The notes below the pieces were generated by a model. The model was not told where the DNA came from and did no database searches. It was given only the letters and a program-made list of their open reading frames with translations. The translations under genes were made by a program, and so were the position numbers. This document shows positions 33,231-41,940 of a stretch of DNA of 64,000 bases, one piece after another (positions within the stretch are counted from its first letter, which is position 1; each line of letters begins with the position of its first letter). This DNA comes from Paenibacillus sp. PK3_47 (GTDB taxonomy: Bacteria > Bacillota > Bacilli > Paenibacillales > Paenibacillaceae), in the NCBI RefSeq assembly GCF_023520895.1, contig NZ_CP026029.1, positions 5,270,001-5,334,000 on the forward strand. The letters run 5' to 3'.

Positions 33231-35264
33231 ATGGCAAATGAATGTAATCGTAATGCTATTGGTCCCTGTTCAACCTCGGAAGGGAATACAACAGCAGCTA
33301 CAGGGAGTGCATCCCATGCTGAAGGATTTCAGACACAGGCTGTGGCTGATACTTCCCATGCAGAAGGCAATTCAACCATCGCAAGAGGGCAAGCCGCTCA
33401 TGCTGAGGGTCTGCTGTCACAAGCGAACGGAAACGCATCTCATGCCGAAGGATCAGGAACAACTTCCAGTGGCCCATCGTCTCATGCTGAGGGAAACTTA
33501 ACTGCAGCAACGGGAGGGGCTTCGCATGCAGAAGGGGTCCAGACGCAAGCGGTAGCTTATACGTCCCATGCGGAAGGTAATTCAACTATTGTTAGAGGTG
33601 AAGCCGCTCATGCCGAGGGTCTACTAACACAAGCGAACGGTGCTGCCTCCCACGCCGAAGGATCTGGAACGTCTTCCATTGGTCCCTCGTCACATGCCGA
33701 AGGAAGTTCGACCGCAGCAACAGGAAGCGCCTCGCATGCAGAAGGGTTTCAGACGCAAGCTGTGGCTGACACATCCCATGCGGAAGGCAATTCAACCATA
33801 GTAAGAGGCGAAGCCGCTCATGCCGAAGGTCTGCTGACACAAGCAAACGGTAACGCGTCTCATGCTGAAGGATCTGGAACGTCATCCGAGGGCCGCTCGT
33901 CCCATTCCGAAGGGAATGCAACAGCTGCTACTGGCGGGGCATCCCATGCTGAGGGAAACCAGACTCAGGCCAGCGGCGCAGCCTCCCATGCGGAAGGGAG
34001 TAATACACGATCTTTAAGCGAAGCTTCGCATGCAGAAGGTTACTTTACTGAAGCGAGTGATCAGGGGGCACATGCGGAAGGCTTTTTCACAAAAGCCAAC
34101 GGATTACACTCTCATGCTGAAGGGCATTTTACGGTTGCCAGCGGGATAGACGCCCATGCAGAAGGGGATACCACGGTTGCCAGCGGGGGAGATTCCCACG
34201 CAGAAGGATTTCATACAGTCGCTAGTGGAGAAGTTTCGCATGCCGAAGGATCAGAAACAATTGCAAGCGGCCCTGGAGCTCATGCAGAAGGTGCAAGAAA
34301 TACAGCAAGCGGCCAGATCTCTCACGCCGAAGGACAATTGAATGTTGCCAGCGGTAATATTTCACATGCCGAGGGAAGTAATAATACAGCCAGTGGTCCA
34401 ATTTCTCATGCAGAAGGTCAACAAAATATAGCCTCCGGCCCCATATCACATGCAGAAGGGGTAAATACGAACGCTGGGGGATTTGCATCCCATACAGAAG
34501 GATCTGGTACTAGCATTATTAGTAATTTTGGCCATGCCGAGGGGGTTAATACCACTGTTATTAATACAGGGGCTCATATTATGGGACAAAACGGTGCCAC
34601 AAGATTTCCTTTTTCCTGGCACCTGGCGAATGGTCTTGCTGTCGGACCTACTCTGAACGCCGCAGTAATTCAAGGATCGACAGGGAATTTATTTTTGGAT
34701 GGCACAGTGATAGCCCCTGCAATGGCAGATTATGCAGAAATGTTTGAGACGACCGACGGCAATCCGATTGAACCGGGATATTTTGTGACTTTGGATGGAG
34801 AGCAGGATACCATTAGAAAAGCCAATGCAAATGATGATTACATCATCGGGGTAGTAAGTGCAGCACCGGCAATGATTGCGGATGCGAGTGATCTGCGCTG
34901 GCACAACCTCTTCATTAAAGATGAATGGGGCAGAATTCAATATCATGAAGTGTTTATCCCGGAAAAAAGGAATGCGGAAGGGGATTTGCTTCAACCGTCG
35001 TACATTAAAACAGAGCCTATCCTGAATCCAGCCTGGGATGCCTCAGCTGTTTATATCCCACGTTTGGAAAGACCTGAATGGGTTGCAGTTGGAGTTGTCG
35101 GTAAGTTGCTTGTACGCGATGATGGCACATGCAAACCGGGGGGATATTGTATTTCCAATAATGACGGTATCGCTACCTTCTCACCCAATGGCTTCAGGGT
35201 AATGAGACGGACTGGAGCCAATCAAGTTCTTATCTTTATTAATCAGGCCTGGAGTAATAATTAG
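33231..35264 (+). CDS. SHAEG-repeat fibre-like protein with Peptidase_G2-type C-terminus
   Basis: 677 residues with no signal peptide. Residues about 11-444 are 31 tandem 14-residue units of the form G-x-x-SHAEG-x-x-T-x-A-x, like the YadA/Hep_Hag head repeats that form left-handed trimeric beta-rolls. The first 15 units also repeat as blocks of five (70 residues). The C-terminal 230 residues (MADYAEMFETTDGNPIEPGYFV, interrupted here only by length limits in quoting) match the Peptidase_G2 autoproteolytic chaperone domain found on phage tail fibres and Bacillus surface proteins. Probably a trimeric fibre on the spore or cell surface, or of phage origin. ATG 33231 follows AGGAAGG. Confidence 0.8.
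   Translation: MANECNRNAIGPCSTSEGNTTAATGSASHAEGFQTQAVADTSHAEGNSTIARGQAAHAEGLLSQANGNASHAEGSGTTSSGPSSHAEGNLTAATGGASHAEGVQTQAVAYTSHAEGNSTIVRGEAAHAEGLLTQANGAASHAEGSGTSSIGPSSHAEGSSTAATGSASHAEGFQTQAVADTSHAEGNSTIVRGEAAHAEGLLTQANGNASHAEGSGTSSEGRSSHSEGNATAATGGASHAEGNQTQASGAASHAEGSNTRSLSEASHAEGYFTEASDQGAHAEGFFTKANGLHSHAEGHFTVASGIDAHAEGDTTVASGGDSHAEGFHTVASGEVSHAEGSETIASGPGAHAEGARNTASGQISHAEGQLNVASGNISHAEGSNNTASGPISHAEGQQNIASGPISHAEGVNTNAGGFASHTEGSGTSIISNFGHAEGVNTTVINTGAHIMGQNGATRFPFSWHLANGLAVGPTLNAAVIQGSTGNLFLDGTVIAPAMADYAEMFETTDGNPIEPGYFVTLDGEQDTIRKANANDDYIIGVVSAAPAMIADASDLRWHNLFIKDEWGRIQYHEVFIPEKRNAEGDLLQPSYIKTEPILNPAWDASAVYIPRLERPEWVAVGVVGKLLVRDDGTCKPGGYCISNNDGIATFSPNGFRVMRRTGANQVLIFINQAWSNN
33261..34562 (+). 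repeat. 42-bp coding repeat array (31 units) with 210-bp superrepeat
   Basis: Units of 42 bases encode the SHAEG motif without interruption. Blocks of five units (210 bp) begin at 33261, 33471, 33681 and 33891; the first three are close copies, the fourth more diverged, and units after about 34100 no longer follow the five-unit order. This shows recent block duplication in the 5' part of the array. Confidence 0.9.
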
Positions 35265-35392
35265 CGTTAGAATACGTCACAGCAAACAACTGCTCCTTCT
35301 GTACACTGTGCGGAAGAGGCGGTTATTTGTTGTATCTTCTTGTTCCTCAGTTGTCTTAGCCTTATTGTAACAAAAATCACATAACACGTCTC

Positions 35393-35427
35393 AATCCCGG
35401 TTAGGAGATTTTCTGGCCGGGATTTTT
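35393..35427 (+). terminator. Intrinsic terminator of the SHAEG gene
   Basis: AATCCCGG (35393-35400) pairs with CCGGGATTTTT (35417-35427) and ends in a T run, 130 bases after the stop. An imperfect hairpin also lies at about 35284-35334. Confidence 0.75.
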
Positions 35428-35561
35428 CTATTGGAAAATATTGATCACGTCCTCCGCAGTCCGGAATACGCGTTTTCTGTTTTAAATTCTACTAAAGGGA
35501 TATGTAATAATAATAATCTAATGAGATTAAATACAGAGATATTGTAAGGAGTTCTGATCTA

Positions 35562-36701
35562 TTGAATGCAAACAAATTAATAGCAGCAGGCTTGCCGATG
35601 ATTGCGGTGACGTATGGCTTGTCCCGGTTCAGTTACGGCCTGCTGCTGCCGCACATCAGCGAATCGGTGCATATGGATCAGTCCACCAGCGGGCTGATCT
35701 CGTCTCTATCCTATATTGCATACTGCATTTCCATTGCAGCTGTAATGGCTTTTTCCGCTAAGTTCTCTCCAAGATCCATTCTTTTGGCGGCCGGATTATT
35801 ATCTGTTGTTGGGCTCGGTATCATCTCTGTTTCTCCTGATCCATTCATTCTGGGTTTGGGTATCTTTGTGGCCGGGCTGAGTACAGGGTTGGCTTCCCCG
35901 CCCTATGCTGATATCGTTAGCACTAATATAGAAGAGAAGCGGCAGAATCAGACGAATTCATGGATCAATTCCGGGACCAGTATTGGAACCGTGCTGACCG
36001 GGTGCATTGCGATTGTCATGGCTGAACGCTGGCGGGAATCGTATTGGATCTTTATAGGTATGGCTATAGTAACACTTTTCGTTAATTATAAAGTTCTTCC
36101 GAAACAGCAGGCTCCGAACAAGAAAGAGATACATGCTCCTTCTAAAGAGGAGTGGATGCGTTCTATCCGGTTAATGATTGCATCCCTGCTTCTGGGTCTT
36201 TCCTGCACGCCGTATTGGACGTTCTCCAGGGACTATATGCTGACTTTAGATAGTGTTCCCGCATATCTGGGTGAATGGTTCTGGGTGATCATCGGGTTAG
36301 CAGGTTTACTGGGGGGAACTGCCGGGGTGTTTATCAATAAATTTGGCCTGTTAAAAGCCTACTGGCTTTCTGTAGCGGCACTTTCAACCTCCAGCCTGAT
36401 CCTAGGAATGAACCCGGGCAGCATTATTATAGGATTCCTGTCACCCGTTTTGTTTGGCAGCTCTTATATTTTCGTTACAGGGGCCATCATCGTGTGGGGA
36501 ATCTCCCTGTTCAAAACGAATCCGTCCTTTGGAATTGCCGTACCGTTTTTATTGCTTGCACTGGGGCAGGCGACAGGTTCCATTTTTGCAGGACAAATTG
36601 CTGATTCAGCCGGCTATAACACTCTTTTTATCGGGGCAGCTGTAATGGGTTTTGTGGCGTTAGTATTTTGGCCTAAAATAAAGGAGAACTCAAATGGCTG
36701 A
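35562..36701 (+). CDS. MFS transporter, YbfB/YjiJ type
   Basis: 379-residue major-facilitator protein with twelve predicted spans. The start AAGLPMIAVTYGLSRFSYG, with SYGLLLPHI, is typical of the YbfB/YjiJ (MFS_4-like) family, and motif A-like SAKFSPRSILL follows helix 2. Starts at TTG 35562, ten bases after AAGGAG. No linked regulator. Substrate unknown; some relatives export drugs or small metabolites. Confidence 0.85.
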   Translation: MNANKLIAAGLPMIAVTYGLSRFSYGLLLPHISESVHMDQSTSGLISSLSYIAYCISIAAVMAFSAKFSPRSILLAAGLLSVVGLGIISVSPDPFILGLGIFVAGLSTGLASPPYADIVSTNIEEKRQNQTNSWINSGTSIGTVLTGCIAIVMAERWRESYWIFIGMAIVTLFVNYKVLPKQQAPNKKEIHAPSKEEWMRSIRLMIASLLLGLSCTPYWTFSRDYMLTLDSVPAYLGEWFWVIIGLAGLLGGTAGVFINKFGLLKAYWLSVAALSTSSLILGMNPGSIIIGFLSPVLFGSSYIFVTGAIIVWGISLFKTNPSFGIAVPFLLLALGQATGSIFAGQIADSAGYNTLFIGAAVMGFVALVFWPKIKENSNG

Positions 36702-36902
36702 GGTGAAAAAACGGCTATCCTGAAGGGCGAAAGACGTGCTTTTTATCCGGCGTTTTATTAGCATACTTCAAGTGTTGTAACATTAGCTTTCTTCATACCT
36801 GTCATGACAAACTTTCATTATTCTTTAGCTGAAAATCAGAGGTATACTGTTTGAGGAAAAAATCACAGTACAACTACTAGAGGCTAAAGGAAGCGTGTCA
36901 GG

Positions 36903-37817
36903 ATGAATAAGTACAAGGTCAATTTGCTGGTTTTGCTCATTACTCTGGGATGGGGGTTTTCGTACCTGTTCATGAAAATGGGCTCGGATTCGATGGAAGA
37001 GTATAACTTGCTGGCGCTGCGCTTCGGCATTGCTTTTCTGGTCACGGGATCTGTTTTTTACAAGCGACTGCGCAAGATCGGTAAGTCTGCGGTCGGGTAT
37101 GGAGCGGTGCTCGGAGCCGTTATGCTTGGGGTATGCGCCTCTATTGTTTTTGGCCTAAAAACTACCAGTACCTCGAACGCAGGTTTTCTGGTGGGGCTTA
37201 CCGTTATTTTCGTACCTGTATTGAGTGTGATTCTGTTCCGGAAAAGGCTGGAGCGGAGTCATGTCACCGGTGCGCTGCTCGCAATTACCGGCATTGGCTT
37301 TTTAACCTTGAACAGCGATTTACGGTTTCATCCTGGCGATATTCTGTGTATTGCTGCCGGAATCGGGAATGCACTGTACATTCTGATATCGGGTGCGGCA
37401 GTGAAACGTAATGATTCCATAGCCATCGGTATTTTGTCCCTGGGCTTTACCGGACTGTTCGCGATGATCTTATCGTTCCTATTCGAGTCCCCGGCTCTTC
37501 CTGGGACATCGGGTGAATGGACGGCCATTCTGGCTCTCAGCCTGGTCTGCAGCGCCTTTTGCTTTATTGCCCAATCGGTGTCCCTCAAATATATCGCCCC
37601 GGTACAGCTGGGGTTAATGTATGCTTTGGAGCCTATTTTCGCCGCAATAACCGCTTATATTTTTGTGGGTGAGCGCCTTACTGCACAGGGATATTTCGGC
37701 GCACTGCTGGTGGTGGGCGGAATCCTTCTCTCCCAATGGCTGGAGTACCGGAAAAAGGTTGCCGTCAAGCTTACGTACCCCGTATTGCCTGCGGGTGCAG
37801 ATCACCCTGCTGCCTAA
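36903..37817 (+). CDS. DMT-family (EamA) transporter
   Basis: 304 residues, ten predicted membrane spans in two EamA repeats (about residues 5-135 and 150-285). Signatures: TLGWGFSYLFMKMGSD and LRFGIAFLV in repeat one, QLGLMYALEPIFAAITAYIF in repeat two. EamA proteins export amino acids, nucleobases or other metabolites, or import in some cases; no substrate can be assigned. AAAGGAAG upstream is a fair ribosome site. A long imperfect hairpin follows. Confidence 0.88.
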   Translation: MNKYKVNLLVLLITLGWGFSYLFMKMGSDSMEEYNLLALRFGIAFLVTGSVFYKRLRKIGKSAVGYGAVLGAVMLGVCASIVFGLKTTSTSNAGFLVGLTVIFVPVLSVILFRKRLERSHVTGALLAITGIGFLTLNSDLRFHPGDILCIAAGIGNALYILISGAAVKRNDSIAIGILSLGFTGLFAMILSFLFESPALPGTSGEWTAILALSLVCSAFCFIAQSVSLKYIAPVQLGLMYALEPIFAAITAYIFVGERLTAQGYFGALLVVGGILLSQWLEYRKKVAVKLTYPVLPAGADHPAA

Positions 37818-37850
37818 TGACATCATTAAATTTTATTACGTCTGACCTAC

Positions 37851-37906
37851 AGCCCTCAAAAGCGACTAATGTTTTCTGCTGAAGCAGTAGCCGCCTTTGG
37901 GGGCTT
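37851..37906 (+). terminator. Probable terminator hairpin
   Basis: An 18-bp stem with two mismatches (AGCCCTCAAAAGCGACTA with TAGCCGCCTTTGGGGGCT) follows the EamA gene. The T tract is weak (TTTGTG). Confidence 0.45.
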
Positions 37907-37982
37907 TGTGCTTGTCCCGTTCATCTCCTTTCATGGATATGTTCAATTAAAGAGTGGACAGAAGAAAGAAATCAGTTTATTG

Positions 37983-38007
37983 TTATACTTATTACAAGTG
38001 TTATAAT
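37983..38007 (+). promoter_or_regulatory. AT-rich dyad overlapping the -10 of the ROK gene
   Basis: TTATACTT-N4-AAGTGTTATAA forms an imperfect dyad; a TATAAT at 38002-38007 lies at its right edge, 24 bases before the start. ROK repressors often bind AT-rich dyads at their own promoter. The -35 is poor. Confidence 0.4.
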
Positions 38008-38031
38008 AACTAAAGAAATAAGGGGGTAATG

Positions 38032-39063
38032 ATGAATCCAATTACTAATAATACGATGCTGGTCAAAAGAACTAATCAGGAGCTTGTCCGGCAGACGCTC
38101 AGAACCCTCAAGAAGGCTACAAAAGCTGCGGTGGCAAAAGCTACAGGCCTGAGCCTCGGCACCTGCGGGAATATTCTCAATGAGCTGCTGGGGACTGGTG
38201 AGCTGCTGGAGCTGGAAACCGAAGAATCTAACGGAGGCCGCCCGGCAAAGGTATTTCAGTACAATATGGATTATGCCTTTATTGCGTGTATTATCGTCAG
38301 GGCCGGAGTGAAGACGCATTCCCTTGAATTTGTGGTCACCAATCTGGCTGGCGAACTGGTAGAGCAGGGGCGAGAGGAACATTTGCCGCTTAATTTTACT
38401 GCTATTGAGCAACTGGTGGGCAGGCTTGTTAACGGTCATCCGGAGATTCGCGCTGCCGGCATTGGGGTACCTGGACCGGTTCATCAAGGAATTATGCAGA
38501 TCAGCGATATTGAAGAATTGATTGATATCGAGATCGGGAGCATTCTCAAGGAGAAATACGGCATTGAAGTTGTAGTGGAGAATGACATGAATCTCACGGT
38601 GTATGGATTTTACCACCGGCAGGAATATGAGGATGATAAGACGGTAGCTGTGGCGACCTTTATCGAAGGCAGCTTCCCGGGAGCAGGCATGATGGTGAAT
38701 GGCCATATCCATAGGGGGAGCAGCCATTTTGCCGGAGAAATATCTTTTCTTCCCTATGGCATAACGCGGGAGGAGCAGTTCCGGCAGCTGCATGACCGGG
38801 ATACCTTTCCTTCTATAGCCGCAAGTGCATTAAGCAGTCTGATCGCTGTGATGAATCCGGAAGTGATAGCTTTGACGGGGAATCTGTTGCATTCTGCAGA
38901 TGTGGAAGTGATCCGCCGGGAATGTATGAACAATATCCCGGAGATGCATATGCCGGAGCTTATGCAGCTTAACGATCAGGATGCGGATTATATGCATGGC
39001 TTAATTACGGTGACGCTGGAAAGCTTGTCTTACTCATATCAGCTGGTGGAGAAACGGATGTAG
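38032..39063 (+). CDS. ROK-family transcriptional regulator (NagC/XylR type)
   Basis: 343 residues. An N-terminal winged helix (RTLKKATKAAVAKATGLSLG at about residues 22-41) is fused to a ROK sugar-kinase-like domain with AAGIGVPGPVHQGIM. The zinc-binding CxCGxxGC motif of canonical ROK proteins is absent; the matching region reads HFAGEISFLPYG, so this is a divergent, probably metal-free member. ATG 38032 is five bases from AGGGGGT. The adjacent acetyltransferase gene starts 48 bases downstream and is probably co-transcribed. Confidence 0.85.
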   Translation: MNPITNNTMLVKRTNQELVRQTLRTLKKATKAAVAKATGLSLGTCGNILNELLGTGELLELETEESNGGRPAKVFQYNMDYAFIACIIVRAGVKTHSLEFVVTNLAGELVEQGREEHLPLNFTAIEQLVGRLVNGHPEIRAAGIGVPGPVHQGIMQISDIEELIDIEIGSILKEKYGIEVVVENDMNLTVYGFYHRQEYEDDKTVAVATFIEGSFPGAGMMVNGHIHRGSSHFAGEISFLPYGITREEQFRQLHDRDTFPSIAASALSSLIAVMNPEVIALTGNLLHSADVEVIRRECMNNIPEMHMPELMQLNDQDADYMHGLITVTLESLSYSYQLVEKRM

Positions 39064-39111
39064 AACACGGGCCAGTAGTCCGGAAACTTAAAGAAAAGGC
39101 AGGGACAAACC

Positions 39112-39723
39112 ATGAATCAAAAAGAAAGAATGCTTGCAGGACTTCCATACAAGGCCTGGCTGGACGGATTAAGTGAAGAGAGGCTTGCCAACAAGCTCAA
39201 AGTTCATGAATACAATCTGCTGCGGCCGGATGAAACCGGAAGAAGAGATGAATTAATCCGCAGCATCCTGGGCAAGACCGGCAAGAATGTGAACGTTGAA
39301 GCTCCCTTCCATTGTGATTACGGAACGAATATTACTGTGGGTGAAAATTTCTACAGCAATTTTAACTGCACCATCCTTGACGTCGGTAAAGTTGTTATTG
39401 GCGAGAATGTCATGTTCGCTCCCAATGTATCGCTCTATACAGCCGGGCATCCCATTCATCCCGATTCCCGGAATTCCGGGTACGAGTATGGCATAGCGAT
39501 TACCATCGGCAACAATGTGTGGATCGGCGGTAATGTGGTCGTTAATCCCGGCGTGACCATTGGCAATAACGTTGTCATTGGCGCAGGCAGTGTAGTTACC
39601 AAGGACATTCCCGATAGTGTTATTGCCGTAGGCAGCCCTTGCAGGGTGATCCGCGGGATCACGGAAGATGACCGTAAATATTACTTTAGAGACAGAGAGT
39701 TCGATGTGCCAGATTACGTGTAA
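39112..39723 (+). CDS. Maltose/galactoside O-acetyltransferase-like protein
   Basis: 203-residue hexapeptide-repeat (left-handed beta-helix) acetyltransferase of the Maa/LacA/NodL group. It starts MNQKERMLAGLPYKA (Mac domain, residues 1-55), with the catalytic His in LYTAGHPIHP (about residue 112) and isoleucine-patch repeats ITIGNNVWIGGNVVVNPGVT. It transfers acetyl from acetyl-CoA to sugars, probably for detoxification. It follows a ROK regulator in the same direction, consistent with sugar-linked control. Confidence 0.92.
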   Translation: MNQKERMLAGLPYKAWLDGLSEERLANKLKVHEYNLLRPDETGRRDELIRSILGKTGKNVNVEAPFHCDYGTNITVGENFYSNFNCTILDVGKVVIGENVMFAPNVSLYTAGHPIHPDSRNSGYEYGIAITIGNNVWIGGNVVVNPGVTIGNNVVIGAGSVVTKDIPDSVIAVGSPCRVIRGITEDDRKYYFRDREFDVPDYV

Positions 39724-39764
39724 TATGGTGCCAGGATGAACGGGCATTCCCGACTATTCATAAT

Positions 39765-39808
39765 AACAAGCCAAGGTCCGGCCTGCCCCGACTTTGGCTT
39801 GTTTGTTT
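39765..39808 (+). terminator. Intrinsic terminator
   Basis: AACAAGCCAA (39765-39774) pairs with TTGGCTTGTT (39794-39803), extended by an imperfect GC-rich inner stem and followed by TGTTT. Confidence 0.8.
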
Positions 39809-39912
39809 ATATGCCTTAAGAGCTGTACATAATTGTGAAAAAAAGGTAACTTTGCAGGGAAGCTTTCTGGTATCATGATTAGTATAAAATTTAAGCGAAG
39901 CGAGGGATGGAC

Positions 39913-40377
39913 ATGCCGCATACGGTTGATTTTAAAAATGTGTCTATAGAAGGTTTGGAGTCATCACCTGTGGCGGAAGCGCTGGCCGGTCTGCGGGCGA
40001 ACGAAGCGCGTTATTTTATGAACAAGTACAAGCATGAATTTACGGTAGTGCCAGCTGCCGAAAGCCAGGATAATCTTGATTATGTGAACCGGATTCTAAA
40101 AGAAGAACGCAATATCGAGTTTGCAGCGAGACCGCTGGAAACGTCGCAGTTTCAGGTGGAGAATATCCGCTTTACATACGTATTTTATGAGGATGGTCTT
40201 GGACTAAATGTCATGTATACCGTCGATGATCCCAAGAAGCGGGCTGTCGGGTTCAAGCTGTCCGAGGGGATGGAGGTACCGGCGGAGCTGGAAGGGAAGT
40301 TCAAGTTCGCCAGACAGAAGTCCAAGCTGGCCGGGACGATCCGCGGCTCATTTTTTGTGATCAAAAAAGAGTATTAA
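39913..40377 (+). CDS. Conserved hypothetical protein, about 154 aa
   Basis: I do not recognise the family. Soluble, charged protein with an N-terminal helical part containing LAGLRANEARYFMNKYKHEF and a C-terminal beta-rich half (FQVENIRFTYVFYEDGLGLN). No signal peptide, membrane span or catalytic motif is seen. The ATG at 39913 is chosen because GAGGG lies six bases upstream; the in-frame ATG at 39907 overlaps that site. Monocistronic, preceded by the terminator at 39765-39808. Confidence 0.65.
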   Translation: MPHTVDFKNVSIEGLESSPVAEALAGLRANEARYFMNKYKHEFTVVPAAESQDNLDYVNRILKEERNIEFAARPLETSQFQVENIRFTYVFYEDGLGLNVMYTVDDPKKRAVGFKLSEGMEVPAELEGKFKFARQKSKLAGTIRGSFFVIKKEY

Positions 40378-40427
40378 CCGATCGAACTTACAACCGCAGG
40401 TCTGCAATAGTGAGAGTGCTGCAGGAT

Positions 40428-40614
40428 TTAGTTGGATTTCCCCCACCTAATTATATCCTTTTATCCTAAATATAAGTTTTAGTTGGAAATTCTCCCGCTA
40501 ATGTTGCGGATAATGGCTTTTGCCGACTCATACGGTACATTTAAGTGGAGTTTTTCCAATAAGCATTGAATTATAGGTATTTATCGGAGAATTAAATGGA
40601 GACATTCCACTTAG
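40428..40614. repeat. Four short palindromic repeats, 51-62 bp apart
   Basis: Imperfect dyads of the form TTWAGTGGA...TCCNCTTAA start at 40428, 40479, 40541 and 40592 (spacings 51, 62 and 51). The arms pair within each unit, for example TTAAATGGA with TTCCACTTA in the fourth. There is no coding region in 40,378-40,884. The unit length is close to the 52-bp array near tRNA-Leu but the sequence is different. Confidence 0.7.
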
Positions 40615-40884
40615 CTTGATCTGTACATGCTCCCTAAGACCATCTTCTATAATATCCGGCTAATCAACAGGGCTGAAGAACGTGCAATGGAACCTCAAAA
40701 TCCTGCTCGGAAGAATAAGCTGCCCCGTACACCTCTTCCAGCCGCAAGACATGTCCTAAGACAGAGAAAAACGCAGAAAAGTTCAGCAAGCTTGGACAAA
40801 GTTGCAAAATTTGCGACTTTTTTGTTTTATTTACGTATATGTTCCTTAAAAGAGACTCAGATACATAAAAAGGAGCGATGCATC

Positions 40885-41940
40885 TTGAACTTCATGAATC
40901 AGAATGGCGACAATCCGGTGCCGGGACGCAGGCTGCCGGAGCTCAAGCCGGGGATGTACAAGAAGATTGGAATAGGGTTAGCCGCTGCCGTTGTGTTGAT
41001 TTTTTTAGGCTCTACTTCGTTTTATACGGTGCAGGAACAGGAACGGGCGGCTATCCTGACATTCGGCAAGTACACGAACGAATCCTCGGCAGGACTTCAC
41101 TTCAAATGGCCATATCCCATCCAGGAGGTCATTACGGTGCCTGCGGAGCTGACCCAGCGGATCCATATCGGGTACCGTGAGGCAGATGGAGGATCTGTAG
41201 CGGTTGAAGAGGAAGCGATGATGATTACAGGCGATGAGAATATCGTGTCCGCCGATGCGGTAGTCCAGTGGAAGATCAGCAATATCCGTGATTATCTGTA
41301 TAACATTGACGACCCGGACAAATTCCTGCGCAACTCGGCCAGCTCGTCGATCCGTGCTGTGATCGGTTCCGAGAAGCTGGATTATGCCATTACCGACGGA
41401 AAGACAGTGATTCAGGATAAGGTCCGTGAGCTTCTCGTCGATCTGCAAAAGAAATACAACACCGGCATACAGATCATTGATATTAAATTCCAGGATATTG
41501 AGCCGCCGAGCGGCCAGGTACAGGAAGCATTCCGTGAGGTAACCAATGCCCGGGAAGAGAAGAATACGAAGATCAACAACGCCAAGAAGTATGAGAACGA
41601 TATCATTCCCAAAGCACGCGGTGAAGCGCAGGCGCTGCTCGAGAGAGCCGAGGGAGAGAAGAAGTCGCGTATCCTGAATGCGCAGGGGGATGTTGCCCAG
41701 TTCAACGCCATTTATGCCGAATACAGCAACAACCAGAGTGTAACCGAAAACCGGCTGATTCTGGAGACACTGGAGACGATTCTGCCAGGCGCCCAAATCT
41801 TCATTACCAACTCAAACAGTGACACTGTGAACTATCTGCCGCTGAATGAGCTGATGCGCAGCACTCCGGCAGCCACATCTGCCCCGGCAGCGGTTAACCC
41901 GCCTGCTTCAGCCGCACCGCAAGGAGGAGATTCCCAGTGA
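40885..41940 (+). CDS. hflK: HflK, SPFH/band-7 membrane protein
   Basis: 351-residue partner of HflC; together they form a large cage around the FtsH protease and modulate membrane-protein turnover. One N-terminal span (about residues 25-45: IGLAAAVVLIFLGSTSFYTV) precedes the band-7 domain (EQERAAILTFGKY). A coiled-coil with KARGEAQALLERAEGEKKSR follows, then a Pro/Ala-rich tail. I place the start at TTG 40885, nine bases from AAGGAG; longer upstream frames cover non-coding repeat DNA. Overlaps hflC by four bases. Confidence 0.9.
   Translation: MNFMNQNGDNPVPGRRLPELKPGMYKKIGIGLAAAVVLIFLGSTSFYTVQEQERAAILTFGKYTNESSAGLHFKWPYPIQEVITVPAELTQRIHIGYREADGGSVAVEEEAMMITGDENIVSADAVVQWKISNIRDYLYNIDDPDKFLRNSASSSIRAVIGSEKLDYAITDGKTVIQDKVRELLVDLQKKYNTGIQIIDIKFQDIEPPSGQVQEAFREVTNAREEKNTKINNAKKYENDIIPKARGEAQALLERAEGEKKSRILNAQGDVAQFNAIYAEYSNNQSVTENRLILETLETILPGAQIFITNSNSDTVNYLPLNELMRSTPAATSAPAAVNPPASAAPQGGDSQ

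Noticed and set aside
33261..34562. 42-bp repeats as a non-coding or CRISPR-like array
   Set aside because: The array stays in frame throughout and encodes the SHAEG motif; variation is mostly at silent or tolerant positions.
40627..40884. N-terminal extension of HflK (86 extra codons)
   Set aside because: No ribosome site at the upstream start; the extension is low-quality sequence next to non-coding repeats, whereas TTG 40885 has AAGGAG at nine bases.
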